Shown here: positions 1 through 5,161 of the stretch, one piece after another
Layout of the letters: each line of letters opens with the position of its first letter
How positions within the stretch are numbered: the first letter of the stretch is position 1
NCBI GenBank assembly: GCA_002353885.1
Contig: DEKO01000222.1
Coordinates: 374 to 5,534 of the forward strand
Direction of reading: 5' to 3'
Length of the DNA stretch: 5,161 bases
Source: Porphyromonadaceae bacterium UBA2720
GTDB taxonomy: Bacteria > Bacteroidota > Bacteroidia > Bacteroidales > Muribaculaceae
Program-made: the position numbers and the translations under genes
Notes under the pieces: generated by a model
The model's database searches: none
What the model was told of the DNA's origin: nothing
Seen by the model: only the letters and a program-made list of their open reading frames with translations

Positions 1-1578
1 GAGCTGATCTATACCTTGCCAGACAGTTCGCTGGCCTTGCTGCGCAGCGTCGACTCAGCGAGTTTGGGCGACGACGCTACGCGCGCCTACTATGCATTGT
101 TGTGGACTCAAACGGCCTACCGAACGGGGCGTTTCGATCTGGCAAACGACTCGCTGGCCATTGCGGCTCTCACTTATTATAAACGCCATCGAGGCGATAA
201 CGAGCGGCTGGTGAGAGCAATGATTTACCTGGGGCTGCATTACGAAGTCAACGACCTGCCCGAACAAGCCATGGCGCTCTACAAAGAGGCAGAGGCAACC
301 GCCGACACAACCGACTGGCGCAACATAGCGCAAGTCAACTACCGCATCGCGCAGCTATTGTCCAACTTTAGTGTGCAGAACAACGAAGACCTCCGGCGCT
401 TCGAACGGGCACTTTATTACTATAAGAAGGTTGGAGACACATTGCAAATCATCTATTCGTTACTGGGTGCAGGCGCACTGCAACGCAGTATGGGCATCGA
501 TTCGGCCAGACACAACCTGGAGAGAGCTTACCAGTTGGCGCGGCAATGCGGCGACAGTGCCAACTGTGCACGGAGCTTGGAATATCTGGCCAGAGGCTAT
601 CTCAAGGATTCGATACATGAGACGGCCAAGGAACTGGCAACCTACTGCGTGAATCATTATCCCACAGCAAGATATGCGATCGACGCGATGCTTGACGCTG
701 CATGCGCTTATGCGCTGATGGGACGTAACGACTCGGCACAGCATTTTCTGGACATGGCCAACCGGCATGACGACAACGATCAACGAACGTCCATGCGTTT
801 GTTCTGCCTCAAGACGATGGCAAAAAATCAACACGATATCGTCGACTACATCGCCTACAGTGAGCAACGCGAGCAATTGCATGACTCACTTAGGGCCAAT
901 GCCGTCATGGCTCGATTGCTGGCAATGGACCATCAGGGCGATGTGAGGCAGCGACAACATGAGCACCAGCGCGATACAGCGCGATTCAACTGGTTGCTGC
1001 TCGCAATACTTGCGGGTTTGATGGTCATGGCTGGACTTGGCTATATGATACATCACCGCAACATTAGGCAGTATGCTGGACTGAAGATGCAGATTGACCA
1101 GTTGAAGGAAGAGCAAATCTTGCAGCAACAGATGTTTGAGCACAACCGACAGTCTGATATGCACTTGAACCAACGGTTGACCGAACTTCTGTCTGTGTAT
1201 AGCGGCCTGTGCAACCGGTTAATCAATATGAGCAACGAATATCCCGAAAAGGTGTTCTACAAGCAGTTTGTGAAAGAAGTTGAGTCGTTTACCGAGCGTG
1301 GTGAGTTGCTCAGCGAGCTGCAATGCTATATCGATGACAATAATGATGGGGCGATATCTAATTTCCTGAACGAGCACCCTGACCTAGACGAAAAAGAGCG
1401 TGGCATGGTGATTCTCACTGCATTGGGGATGCGTTCATCCAGCATAGCGGTATGCTTGGGTTTGAAGAACGACTCGGTGGTTCGCGCGCTGCGACATCGA
1501 CTGGCCAAACGTCTAGGATTGGACATAACTTTGGTCAATTATTTGGGTGAAATGGTAAAAAATCGTCCATTTTTATAG
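1..1578 (+). CDS. Membrane-anchored TPR / helix-turn-helix regulator, N-terminus missing
   Basis: This is the 3' part of a gene whose start lies left of the window: the frame is open from base 1 (reading E-L-I-Y-T before L-P-D-S-S). The TTG at base 16 is probably an internal leucine, because the segment around it resembles the PDSALxLL stretch that in this family normally follows a signal or lipoprotein leader. Numbering from that TTG, residues about 1-300 are helical TPR-like repeats (for example A-x-A-L-Y-K-E-A near 85-92 and R-A-L-Y-Y-Y-K-K near 131-138). Residues 324-346 form one hydrophobic membrane segment, 350-378 look like a coiled coil, and about 456-501 resemble a LuxR/sigma-region-4-type HTH (L-D-E-K-E-R, then S-S-I-A-V-C-L-G-L and V-V-R-A-L-R-H-R-L). 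The expected topology is a periplasmic TPR sensor and a cytoplasmic DNA-binding end, a layout common in Bacteroidota. Ligand and targets are unknown. The domain layout is clear; the DNA-binding role is inferred. Confidence 0.85.
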   Translation, partial: ELIYTLPDSSLALLRSVDSASLGDDATRAYYALLWTQTAYRTGRFDLANDSLAIAALTYYKRHRGDNERLVRAMIYLGLHYEVNDLPEQAMALYKEAEATADTTDWRNIAQVNYRIAQLLSNFSVQNNEDLRRFERALYYYKKVGDTLQIIYSLLGAGALQRSMGIDSARHNLERAYQLARQCGDSANCARSLEYLARGYLKDSIHETAKELATYCVNHYPTARYAIDAMLDAACAYALMGRNDSAQHFLDMANRHDDNDQRTSMRLFCLKTMAKNQHDIVDYIAYSEQREQLHDSLRANAVMARLLAMDHQGDVRQRQHEHQRDTARFNWLLLAILAGLMVMAGLGYMIHHRNIRQYAGLKMQIDQLKEEQILQQQMFEHNRQSDMHLNQRLTELLSVYSGLCNRLINMSNEYPEKVFYKQFVKEVESFTERGELLSELQCYIDDNNDGAISNFLNEHPDLDEKERGMVILTALGMRSSSIAVCLGLKNDSVVRALRHRLAKRLGLDITLVNYLGEMVKNRPFL

Positions 1579-1624
1579 TACCTTCACTGGTTAGTTACGG
1601 CCGTTTTGTGGAGCATGACAATGA

Positions 1625-1637
1625 AAATCAATGATTT
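1625..1637. repeat. 13-bp perfect palindrome upstream of the promoter
   Basis: AAATCA, one central A, then TGATTT form a perfect inverted repeat about 28 bp upstream of the -33 box of the promoter at 1665-1697. Placement and symmetry would suit a regulator-binding site, but the sequence is AT-rich and could be a chance match. No second copy was noticed in the window. Confidence 0.3.
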
Positions 1638-1664
1638 GTGCTGGTATAGTGTTGCGGAGTTTTA

Positions 1665-1697
1665 TTTGTCGGGGCACCGGTTTTGTACTACTTTTGC
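1665..1697 (+). promoter_or_regulatory. Bacteroidota-type promoter (-33 TTTG / -7 TACTTTTG)
   Basis: TTTG at 1665-1668 is followed after 20 bp by TACTTTTG at 1689-1696 and then C at 1697. This fits the known Bacteroides primary sigma consensus (TTTG, about 19-21 bp, TAnnTTTG) at every defined base. Transcription should start near 1701-1704, giving the gene at 1802 a leader of about 100 nt. The exact start point is inferred. Confidence 0.65.
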
Positions 1698-1706
1698 ATT
1701 GACAAT

Positions 1707-1766
1707 AAGTCGGGCTCTTCGGGCGTTGCCTGCATCTTGTGGCTAGCGACTTGGCAATCAGAAGAG
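1707..1766 (+). promoter_or_regulatory. Possible structured 5' leader with crossing stems
   Basis: Two pairings are possible in the predicted leader of the exported-protein gene. One joins CTCTTC (1715-1720) with GAAGAG (1761-1766) and, nested inside it, TTGCC (1726-1730) with GGCAA (1753-1757). The other joins AAGTCG (1707-1712) with CGACTT (1747-1752). The two cross, so they would be alternative folds or a pseudoknot. No U-tract follows, so this does not look like a terminator. It matches no riboswitch I recognise, and stems of this size can arise by chance. Confidence 0.3.
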
Positions 1767-1775
1767 TTGTCTGTA

Positions 1776-1805
1776 ATGATTTTTTTAAATGATTTCTTTA
1801 AATGA
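1776..1805 (+). other. Leader mini-ORF (MIFLNDFFK) overlapping the next start codon
   Basis: A nine-codon ORF starts at ATG 1776 and ends with TGA at 1803-1805, so its stop overlaps the ATG at 1802-1804 as ATGA, the usual geometry of translational coupling. A second in-frame TGA follows directly. The stretch also holds a 10-bp direct repeat, TTTAAATGAT at 1784-1793 and 1797-1806, whose second copy contains the downstream start codon. The mini-ORF may be an accident of AT-rich sequence; no Shine-Dalgarno motif is seen, which is normal in Bacteroidota. Confidence 0.25.
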
Positions 1806-2734
1806 TGAAAAGAACATTTGCTGTTACATGTCTGTTGACATGGGTTGCCATCTCAGTGATGGCGCAGAACATACACCGTCCGTGTCTCGTGCGCGAAGGG
1901 GTGGTTTGGCATTATGCTTATGCCACTTTTGAGAATGGACCCGATAGTGCAAGCGGCGATTCCACTTTCACCATCATCGACCTGAAGATGCAATTCATGG
2001 GCGACACCATCGTTAGGGGCATCGATTACAAGAAGTGCTATCGGTATGCGACCGACCGGCTCGCGCCTCATGATAGCCCGGTGGCGCTGGCTAGGGAACA
2101 GGATGGCAAAGTTTTCTTCGCACCGATGATCCATGGTGATACGTGTCAACGGCCTTTCATGACATTGCCGGGGACATTCCAAGACCTCACGCAGGAGTAT
2201 CTGGTATATGACTTTGACAATGTTCAAGCCTTCATCTATAATCTCAACAATTATTACAAAGACCAGGTTGACACAATCTTTGTCTCCGAGATCACCGAGG
2301 CGCAACTGGGCGACACGGTGGTCGAAGTCTACAGTCTGAACCTTGAGAATGCTCGATATGTCCAGGGAGTGGGAGTTGACGGCCCTGTGGTGGGATTCCT
2401 TGACAACCCTTTTGCGCGTCGTTCAGAGTCGCTCAGCCAGGGTGTCTTAGGGCTCATGATGCTCACTGATTTGGATGGAAACATCCTCTATCGAGGTTCG
2501 TATTTTCAGACAGAGGCAGCTCTGCCATGCGACCTTAACCATGACGGACTGGTCGACATCACCGACATCAATATCATCATCAACGTCATGCTGGGATACG
2601 ATGTACCCATTGGACATCAAGGCCATGACACCGCGCCGCCACTATACACCAAGTGGCTGTTTGATGTCACGGGTGACAGCGTGGTTGACATCAGCGATGT
2701 CAGCACAGTTGTCAATGCAATGCTAGGCCGATAA
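1802..2734 (+). CDS. Exported protein with C-terminal dockerin-type repeat domain, function unknown
   Basis: The protein is 310 residues long. Residues 1-21 form a signal peptide: M-M-K-R, then a hydrophobic core, with likely cleavage after V-M-A before Q22. A second ATG at 1805 is an equally plausible start. Residues about 30-235 are a beta-rich domain I cannot name; its pattern of W-x-Y, G-D-T-I-V-R-G-I-D-Y-K-K-C-Y and L-A-R-E-Q-D-G-K-V-F-F is typical of Bacteroidales secreted proteins of unknown role. The C-terminus has two dockerin-type, EF-hand-like calcium loops: D244-x-N246-x-D248-G-x-V-D252-x-x-D255 and D288-x-T290-x-D292-x-x-V-D296-x-x-D299, each followed by a helix ending in N-x-M-L-G. 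Dockerin modules bind cohesins in cellulosomes, but Bacteroidales carry many such domains without a known cohesin, so the partner is open. No catalytic motif is seen. A promoter lies about 100 bp upstream. Confidence 0.85.
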   Translation: MMKRTFAVTCLLTWVAISVMAQNIHRPCLVREGVVWHYAYATFENGPDSASGDSTFTIIDLKMQFMGDTIVRGIDYKKCYRYATDRLAPHDSPVALAREQDGKVFFAPMIHGDTCQRPFMTLPGTFQDLTQEYLVYDFDNVQAFIYNLNNYYKDQVDTIFVSEITEAQLGDTVVEVYSLNLENARYVQGVGVDGPVVGFLDNPFARRSESLSQGVLGLMMLTDLDGNILYRGSYFQTEAALPCDLNHDGLVDITDINIIINVMLGYDVPIGHQGHDTAPPLYTKWLFDVTGDSVVDISDVSTVVNAMLGR

Positions 2735-2740
2735 GATTCT

Positions 2741-2772
2741 TTTTTCTGCTTGTTTGTTCCTTTTTACTTTGC
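2741..2772 (+). promoter_or_regulatory. Weak candidate promoter for the MBOAT/SGNH pair
   Basis: TTACTTTG at 2764-2771 differs from the -7 consensus TAnnTTTG at one base, and the poly-T run ending at 2745 supplies a poor -33 element (TTTT instead of TTTG) 18 bp upstream. If used, transcription would start near 2778. The match is much weaker than the one at 1665-1697, and read-through from the upstream gene is equally possible because no convincing terminator separates them. Confidence 0.25.
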
Positions 2773-2820
2773 TCTCCGCAGTGATTTTGGGGAGCAAGGG
2801 AGTGCCTCTTGTACCAAAAT
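2767..2820 (+). promoter_or_regulatory. Two mutually exclusive hairpins just upstream of the MBOAT start
   Basis: Hairpin A pairs 2767-2777 with 2789-2799: eleven pairs, two of them G-T, around an 11-nt loop, with a nine-pair core of TTGCTCTCC against GGGGAGCAA. Hairpin B pairs ATTTTGG (2784-2790) with CCAAAAT (2814-2820) and, inside it, CAAGGG (2795-2800) with CCTCTTG's first-strand partners at 2806-2811, including one G-T pair. The two share 2789-2799, so only one can form at a time. Hairpin B ends 11 nt before the start codon. No T-run follows either one, so neither looks like a classical intrinsic terminator; a role in mRNA processing, attenuation or translation is inferred only from position. 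Confidence 0.4.
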
Positions 2821-2831
2821 GAAACCTGGAT

Positions 2832-4220
2832 ATGCAATTTAACTCGCTGGAATTCATAGTTTTCTTACCCATTGTCTTTGCCATCTATTGGTCATTGAAC
2901 AATCGGCGCCATCAGAATGTCCTTGTGCTTGCAGCTAGCTATCTGTTTTATGGATGGTGGGAATGGCGCTTCTTGCTGCTGATTGCAATCACTACGGCGT
3001 GTAGTTTTTCCAGTGGATTGCTGATACAGCGTTTTTGCTCGGTGAGAAAATGGATTTGTGGAGTCAACGTTGTGCTCAATCTTGCCATACTGGCGGTGTT
3101 CAAATATTTCGATTTTTTTGCCGACAACTTGCATGCGCTGGCCACTGTGCTAGGATGGCACATTGATGCGCCAACACTCAATATAGTGTTGCCAGTAGGC
3201 ATTAGCTTCTACACCTTTCAAGCGTTGAGCTACGCCATCGATGTCTATCGGGGGCGCATCTCGCCCACACGCGAGGTCGTGGACTTCTTTGCTTACATCA
3301 GTTTCTTCCCACAGCTGGTGGCGGGGCCCATCGAGCGAGCCACCGAACTATTGCCGCAGTTTCAGCGCCCGCGTCATTTCGATCAAGACCGAGCAATAGA
3401 TGGTGTGTGGCAGATGCTGTGGGGAGCATTCAAGAAGATGGTCATTGCCGACAACTGTGCACCGCTGGTCGATGCCATCTGGGCTCACCCACACGAAATG
3501 GGCAGTGGATGGCTAGCCATGGGGGTGTTGCTTTTTGCTTTTCAGATTTATGGCGACTTCTCAGGATATAGCGATATGGCCATTGGGTGTGCGCGGCTCT
3601 TTGGCATTGACCTGACGCGCAACTTCAACTATCCCTATTTCGCTCGAACCATACCCGACTTCTGGCGACGGTGGCACATCTCGCTCACGACATGGTTTCG
3701 CGACTATGTCTACATCCCTTTGGGTGGAAACCGATGTGCCAAACCCATGGTGATGCGCAATGTCTTGCTTGTGTGGTTGCTCAGTGGGTTGTGGCATGGA
3801 GCCAACTGGACTTTTGTTTGCTGGGGACTTTATCATGCGGCTCTGTTGCTGTTCTATCGGGCATTGAAGTTGCGCGGCAACTGGTTGTTGACCTTCGTGC
3901 TGGTGCTTATCGGATGGGTTATTTTTCGTGCACCTTCTATTGCGCAAGCGGTTGATTATCTCGCGGTGATGGTTAGGGTAGGGCACTTGCCGTTGTGGCA
4001 GGGTATGGACATCGGCCGCCTTGGGGTCGTGGCGCTGCCCATCGTCATGATGTTGATGGCTGAGTATAGGGCTCAAGACCGCCAGCATGCACTGCAATGC
4101 TGCACCACCACTGTGTCGCGCCACATGCTGTGGGGAAGGCTGGCACTCATGGCAGTAGTGGCGCAAGTCATCCTCATGTTTGCCGGCACCCAGTCGCAGT
4201 TTATCTATTTCCAGTTCTGA
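2832..4220 (+). CDS. MBOAT family O-acyltransferase (AlgI/DltB-like)
   Basis: This complete 462-residue polytopic membrane protein has the usual length of bacterial AlgI-type MBOAT proteins. The N-terminus (F-N-S-L-E-F-I-V-F-L-P-I-V) is standard for the family and supports ATG 2832; an in-frame TGA at 2820 excludes an upstream start. Family landmarks include Y-L-F-Y-G-W-W-E-W (37-45), P-V-G-I-S-F-Y-T-F-Q (121-130), F-F-P-Q-L-V-A-G-P-I-E-R (158-169), G-D-F-S-G-Y-S-D-M-A (241-250), F-W-R-R-W-H-I-S-L (278-285) and L-S-G-L-W-H-G-A-N-W (317-326). H322 in the last motif corresponds to the invariant MBOAT histidine that is essential in AlgI. About ten or more hydrophobic segments are visible, and the ending F-I-Y-F-Q-F is also typical. 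Relatives move acetyl or other acyl groups across the inner membrane for O-acylation of secreted polysaccharides or wall polymers. Donor and acceptor here are unknown. The SGNH-like gene follows after 3 nt and is probably its partner. Confidence 0.95.
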   Translation: MQFNSLEFIVFLPIVFAIYWSLNNRRHQNVLVLAASYLFYGWWEWRFLLLIAITTACSFSSGLLIQRFCSVRKWICGVNVVLNLAILAVFKYFDFFADNLHALATVLGWHIDAPTLNIVLPVGISFYTFQALSYAIDVYRGRISPTREVVDFFAYISFFPQLVAGPIERATELLPQFQRPRHFDQDRAIDGVWQMLWGAFKKMVIADNCAPLVDAIWAHPHEMGSGWLAMGVLLFAFQIYGDFSGYSDMAIGCARLFGIDLTRNFNYPYFARTIPDFWRRWHISLTTWFRDYVYIPLGGNRCAKPMVMRNVLLVWLLSGLWHGANWTFVCWGLYHAALLLFYRALKLRGNWLLTFVLVLIGWVIFRAPSIAQAVDYLAVMVRVGHLPLWQGMDIGRLGVVALPIVMMLMAEYRAQDRQHALQCCTTTVSRHMLWGRLALMAVVAQVILMFAGTQSQFIYFQF

Positions 4221-4223
4221 ACG

Positions 4224-5161
4224 ATGAAACACTTTGTTATACGCTTGCTCAATGTGCTGGTTATATTGTTGATAATCAATGCGGCACTGGTTTTCCTCGT
4301 ACCACCCGACAGCAATAATTATCTGGCGACTTATAGTGACAAACTAGCCATGATCGATACCCTGAAGCAGCCCAGAATAATTCTTCTGGGGGGAAGTAAC
4401 CTGGCCTTTGGGGTTGATTCTAAAATGATGGCCGACTCTTTGGGCTGTAATGTGGCCAACATGGGTCTTCATGCCGGCTGTGGCATGAGACTGGTCATGT
4501 GCGACGTGCTGCCTTACATTCAGACAGGCGACATCGTGGTGCTGCAGATTGAGTATGGGAACTTTTTCTCGGGTGGCAATGGTGAACCCGAGACATTGGC
4601 GTTGTTGATGATGGCAACGCATTGGCGAGGGTTGAAGGGCATGAGTGCAGCGCAACAGCTCAATGTTGGCAGGGGAATGCCGCAGGCCGCTTACACCAAC
4701 CTCAAGCGCCTTATCAAGTACCCCCTGAACCGTACCCTCGATACACCGTCCAGCAACACACGCTTTGTCTATGCCCGGTCGGGATTTAACCAGCATGGCG
4801 ATGAGGTCAACCATTGGACATTCTCGTCGCAGGAGCGACGGGTTGATGCGCCATCCGACATCAAGTCTGTCGATGAGTCGTTTGTCTGCTGGCTTAAGCA
4901 AGCGATTGCAGCCTATCAGCAGGCGGGAGCGGTGGTCGTGATGGTGCCGCCTGTTTCGCCTCTGTCAAATTTTCGAGCCCACTATGCTCCCGCCATCGCA
5001 CGAGCGTTGCAAGCCATAGGCCATCCTTATGTCACCACTCCGCAATCAATGACTGTGCCCGACTCCCTCTCTTTTGATGGTGGCTATCATGTCACCCGTG
5101 CTGGAGTTACAATCAACACCCTGCGCCTCATTCGCCTCATCCGCCTCACCTCTCCCCCCCT
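4224..5161 (+). CDS. Membrane-anchored SGNH/GDSL-hydrolase-like protein, 3' end missing
   Basis: The frame is open from ATG 4224 to the window edge, giving 312 codons without a stop. Residues 1-7 are basic (K2, R7), and about 8-26 form one hydrophobic segment, so the protein is probably an uncleaved type II anchor with its catalytic domain in the periplasm. Landmarks are I-I-L-L-G-G-S-N-L-A-F-G (52-63) as block I with candidate nucleophile S58, then N-M-G-L-H-A-G-C-G-M-R-L (79-90) as the glycine block, G-D-I-V-V-L-Q-I-E-Y (102-111), V-V-V-M-V-P-P (237-243), and D285-G-G-Y-H289-V as the C-terminal catalytic Asp/His block. A C-x-R-T-x-x-L-type helix usually follows that block in relatives, so only a short tail is likely missing. 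Coupled to the MBOAT gene by a 3-nt gap, it plausibly acts in acyl transfer to, or removal from, an extracytoplasmic glycan, as AlgX/AlgJ-type proteins do; this role is inferred. The tail has an unusual in-frame repeat and a C7 run. Confidence 0.85.
   Translation, partial: MKHFVIRLLNVLVILLIINAALVFLVPPDSNNYLATYSDKLAMIDTLKQPRIILLGGSNLAFGVDSKMMADSLGCNVANMGLHAGCGMRLVMCDVLPYIQTGDIVVLQIEYGNFFSGGNGEPETLALLMMATHWRGLKGMSAAQQLNVGRGMPQAAYTNLKRLIKYPLNRTLDTPSSNTRFVYARSGFNQHGDEVNHWTFSSQERRVDAPSDIKSVDESFVCWLKQAIAAYQQAGAVVVMVPPVSPLSNFRAHYAPAIARALQAIGHPYVTTPQSMTVPDSLSFDGGYHVTRAGVTINTLRLIRLIRLTSPP
5124..5160 (+). repeat. Three 9-bp in-frame tandem repeats followed by a C7 run
   Basis: CGCCTCATT, CGCCTCATC and CGCCTCACC stand head to tail at 5124-5150 in the frame of the SGNH-like gene and encode R-L-I, R-L-I, R-L-T. 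Seven C residues follow at 5154-5160. Changes in the 9-bp copy number would keep the frame, whereas slippage in the C run would change the C-terminus or the stop codon used. Confidence 0.7.

Noticed and set aside
1549..1575. Terminator-like inverted repeat AAATGG (1550-1555) / CCATTT (1567-1572) followed by T residues at the end of the TPR regulator gene.
   Set aside because: The stem is only six or seven weak AT-rich pairs with an 11-nt loop and lies inside coding sequence, so it is not convincing as an intrinsic terminator.
1597..1604. 8-bp palindrome ACGGCCGT followed by a short T-run.
   Set aside because: It has no loop, so it cannot form a useful RNA hairpin, and an 8-bp palindrome in a window of this size is expected by chance.
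1579..1746. The frame of the TPR regulator stays open for 56 codons after its TAG, with an ATG at 1615 that could encode a 43-residue protein.
   Set aside because: The stretch overlaps the promoter and leader, its composition is not protein-like, and the regulator already ends at a natural point after its HTH. I see no reason to propose stop-codon read-through.
3561..4232. A 223-codon open frame on the minus strand opposite the MBOAT gene.
   Set aside because: It is antisense to a clearly conserved membrane protein, and its His/Gln/Pro-rich translation resembles no family; it is a shadow frame.
4344..4901. A 185-codon open frame on the minus strand near the right end.
   Set aside because: It lies opposite the SGNH-like gene, whose block I and Asp/His motifs show that the + strand is coding.
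1..5161. CRISPR arrays, tRNA or rRNA genes, insertion sequences and attachment sites.
   Set aside because: I saw no spaced repeats, cloverleaf-type or rRNA-like sequence, transposase motifs or long terminal inverted repeats on either strand.

Overview
The window looks like a piece of a Bacteroidota chromosome, most likely a gut or rumen Bacteroidales (Prevotellaceae or Muribaculaceae type). This rests on four things: a well-spaced Bacteroidota-type promoter (TTTG, 20 bp, TACTTTTG), a regulator with the TPR / transmembrane / coiled-coil / HTH layout common in that phylum, a secreted protein ending in dockerin-like calcium loops, and an MBOAT O-acyltransferase followed by an SGNH-like protein. 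The order and phylum calls are inferred from recognised families; no search was run.

All four genes lie on the + strand. Bases 1-1578 hold the 3' part of a membrane-bound TPR regulator that enters from the left edge. Bases 1579-1801 are intergenic and contain a 13-bp palindrome, the promoter, and a roughly 100-nt leader with possible RNA structure and a nine-residue mini-ORF. Bases 1802-2734 encode an exported protein of unknown function with two C-terminal dockerin-type loops. Bases 2735-2831 are a short gap holding two mutually exclusive hairpins just before the next start codon. Bases 2832-4220 encode a complete MBOAT acyltransferase. From 4224, after a 3-nt gap, a membrane-anchored SGNH-hydrolase-like gene runs off the right edge, probably only a few codons short of its stop.

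The last two genes form a tight operon. By family precedent the MBOAT protein would move an acyl group (usually acetyl) across the inner membrane, and the SGNH-like protein would act on, or help transfer it to, a surface or secreted glycan in the periplasm. The acceptor cannot be told from this window. The regulator could control neighbouring surface genes, but nothing in the sequence shows a target. Nothing here amounts to a clearly new system. The points most worth a second look are the two leader regions and the repeat/poly-C tail of the last gene.
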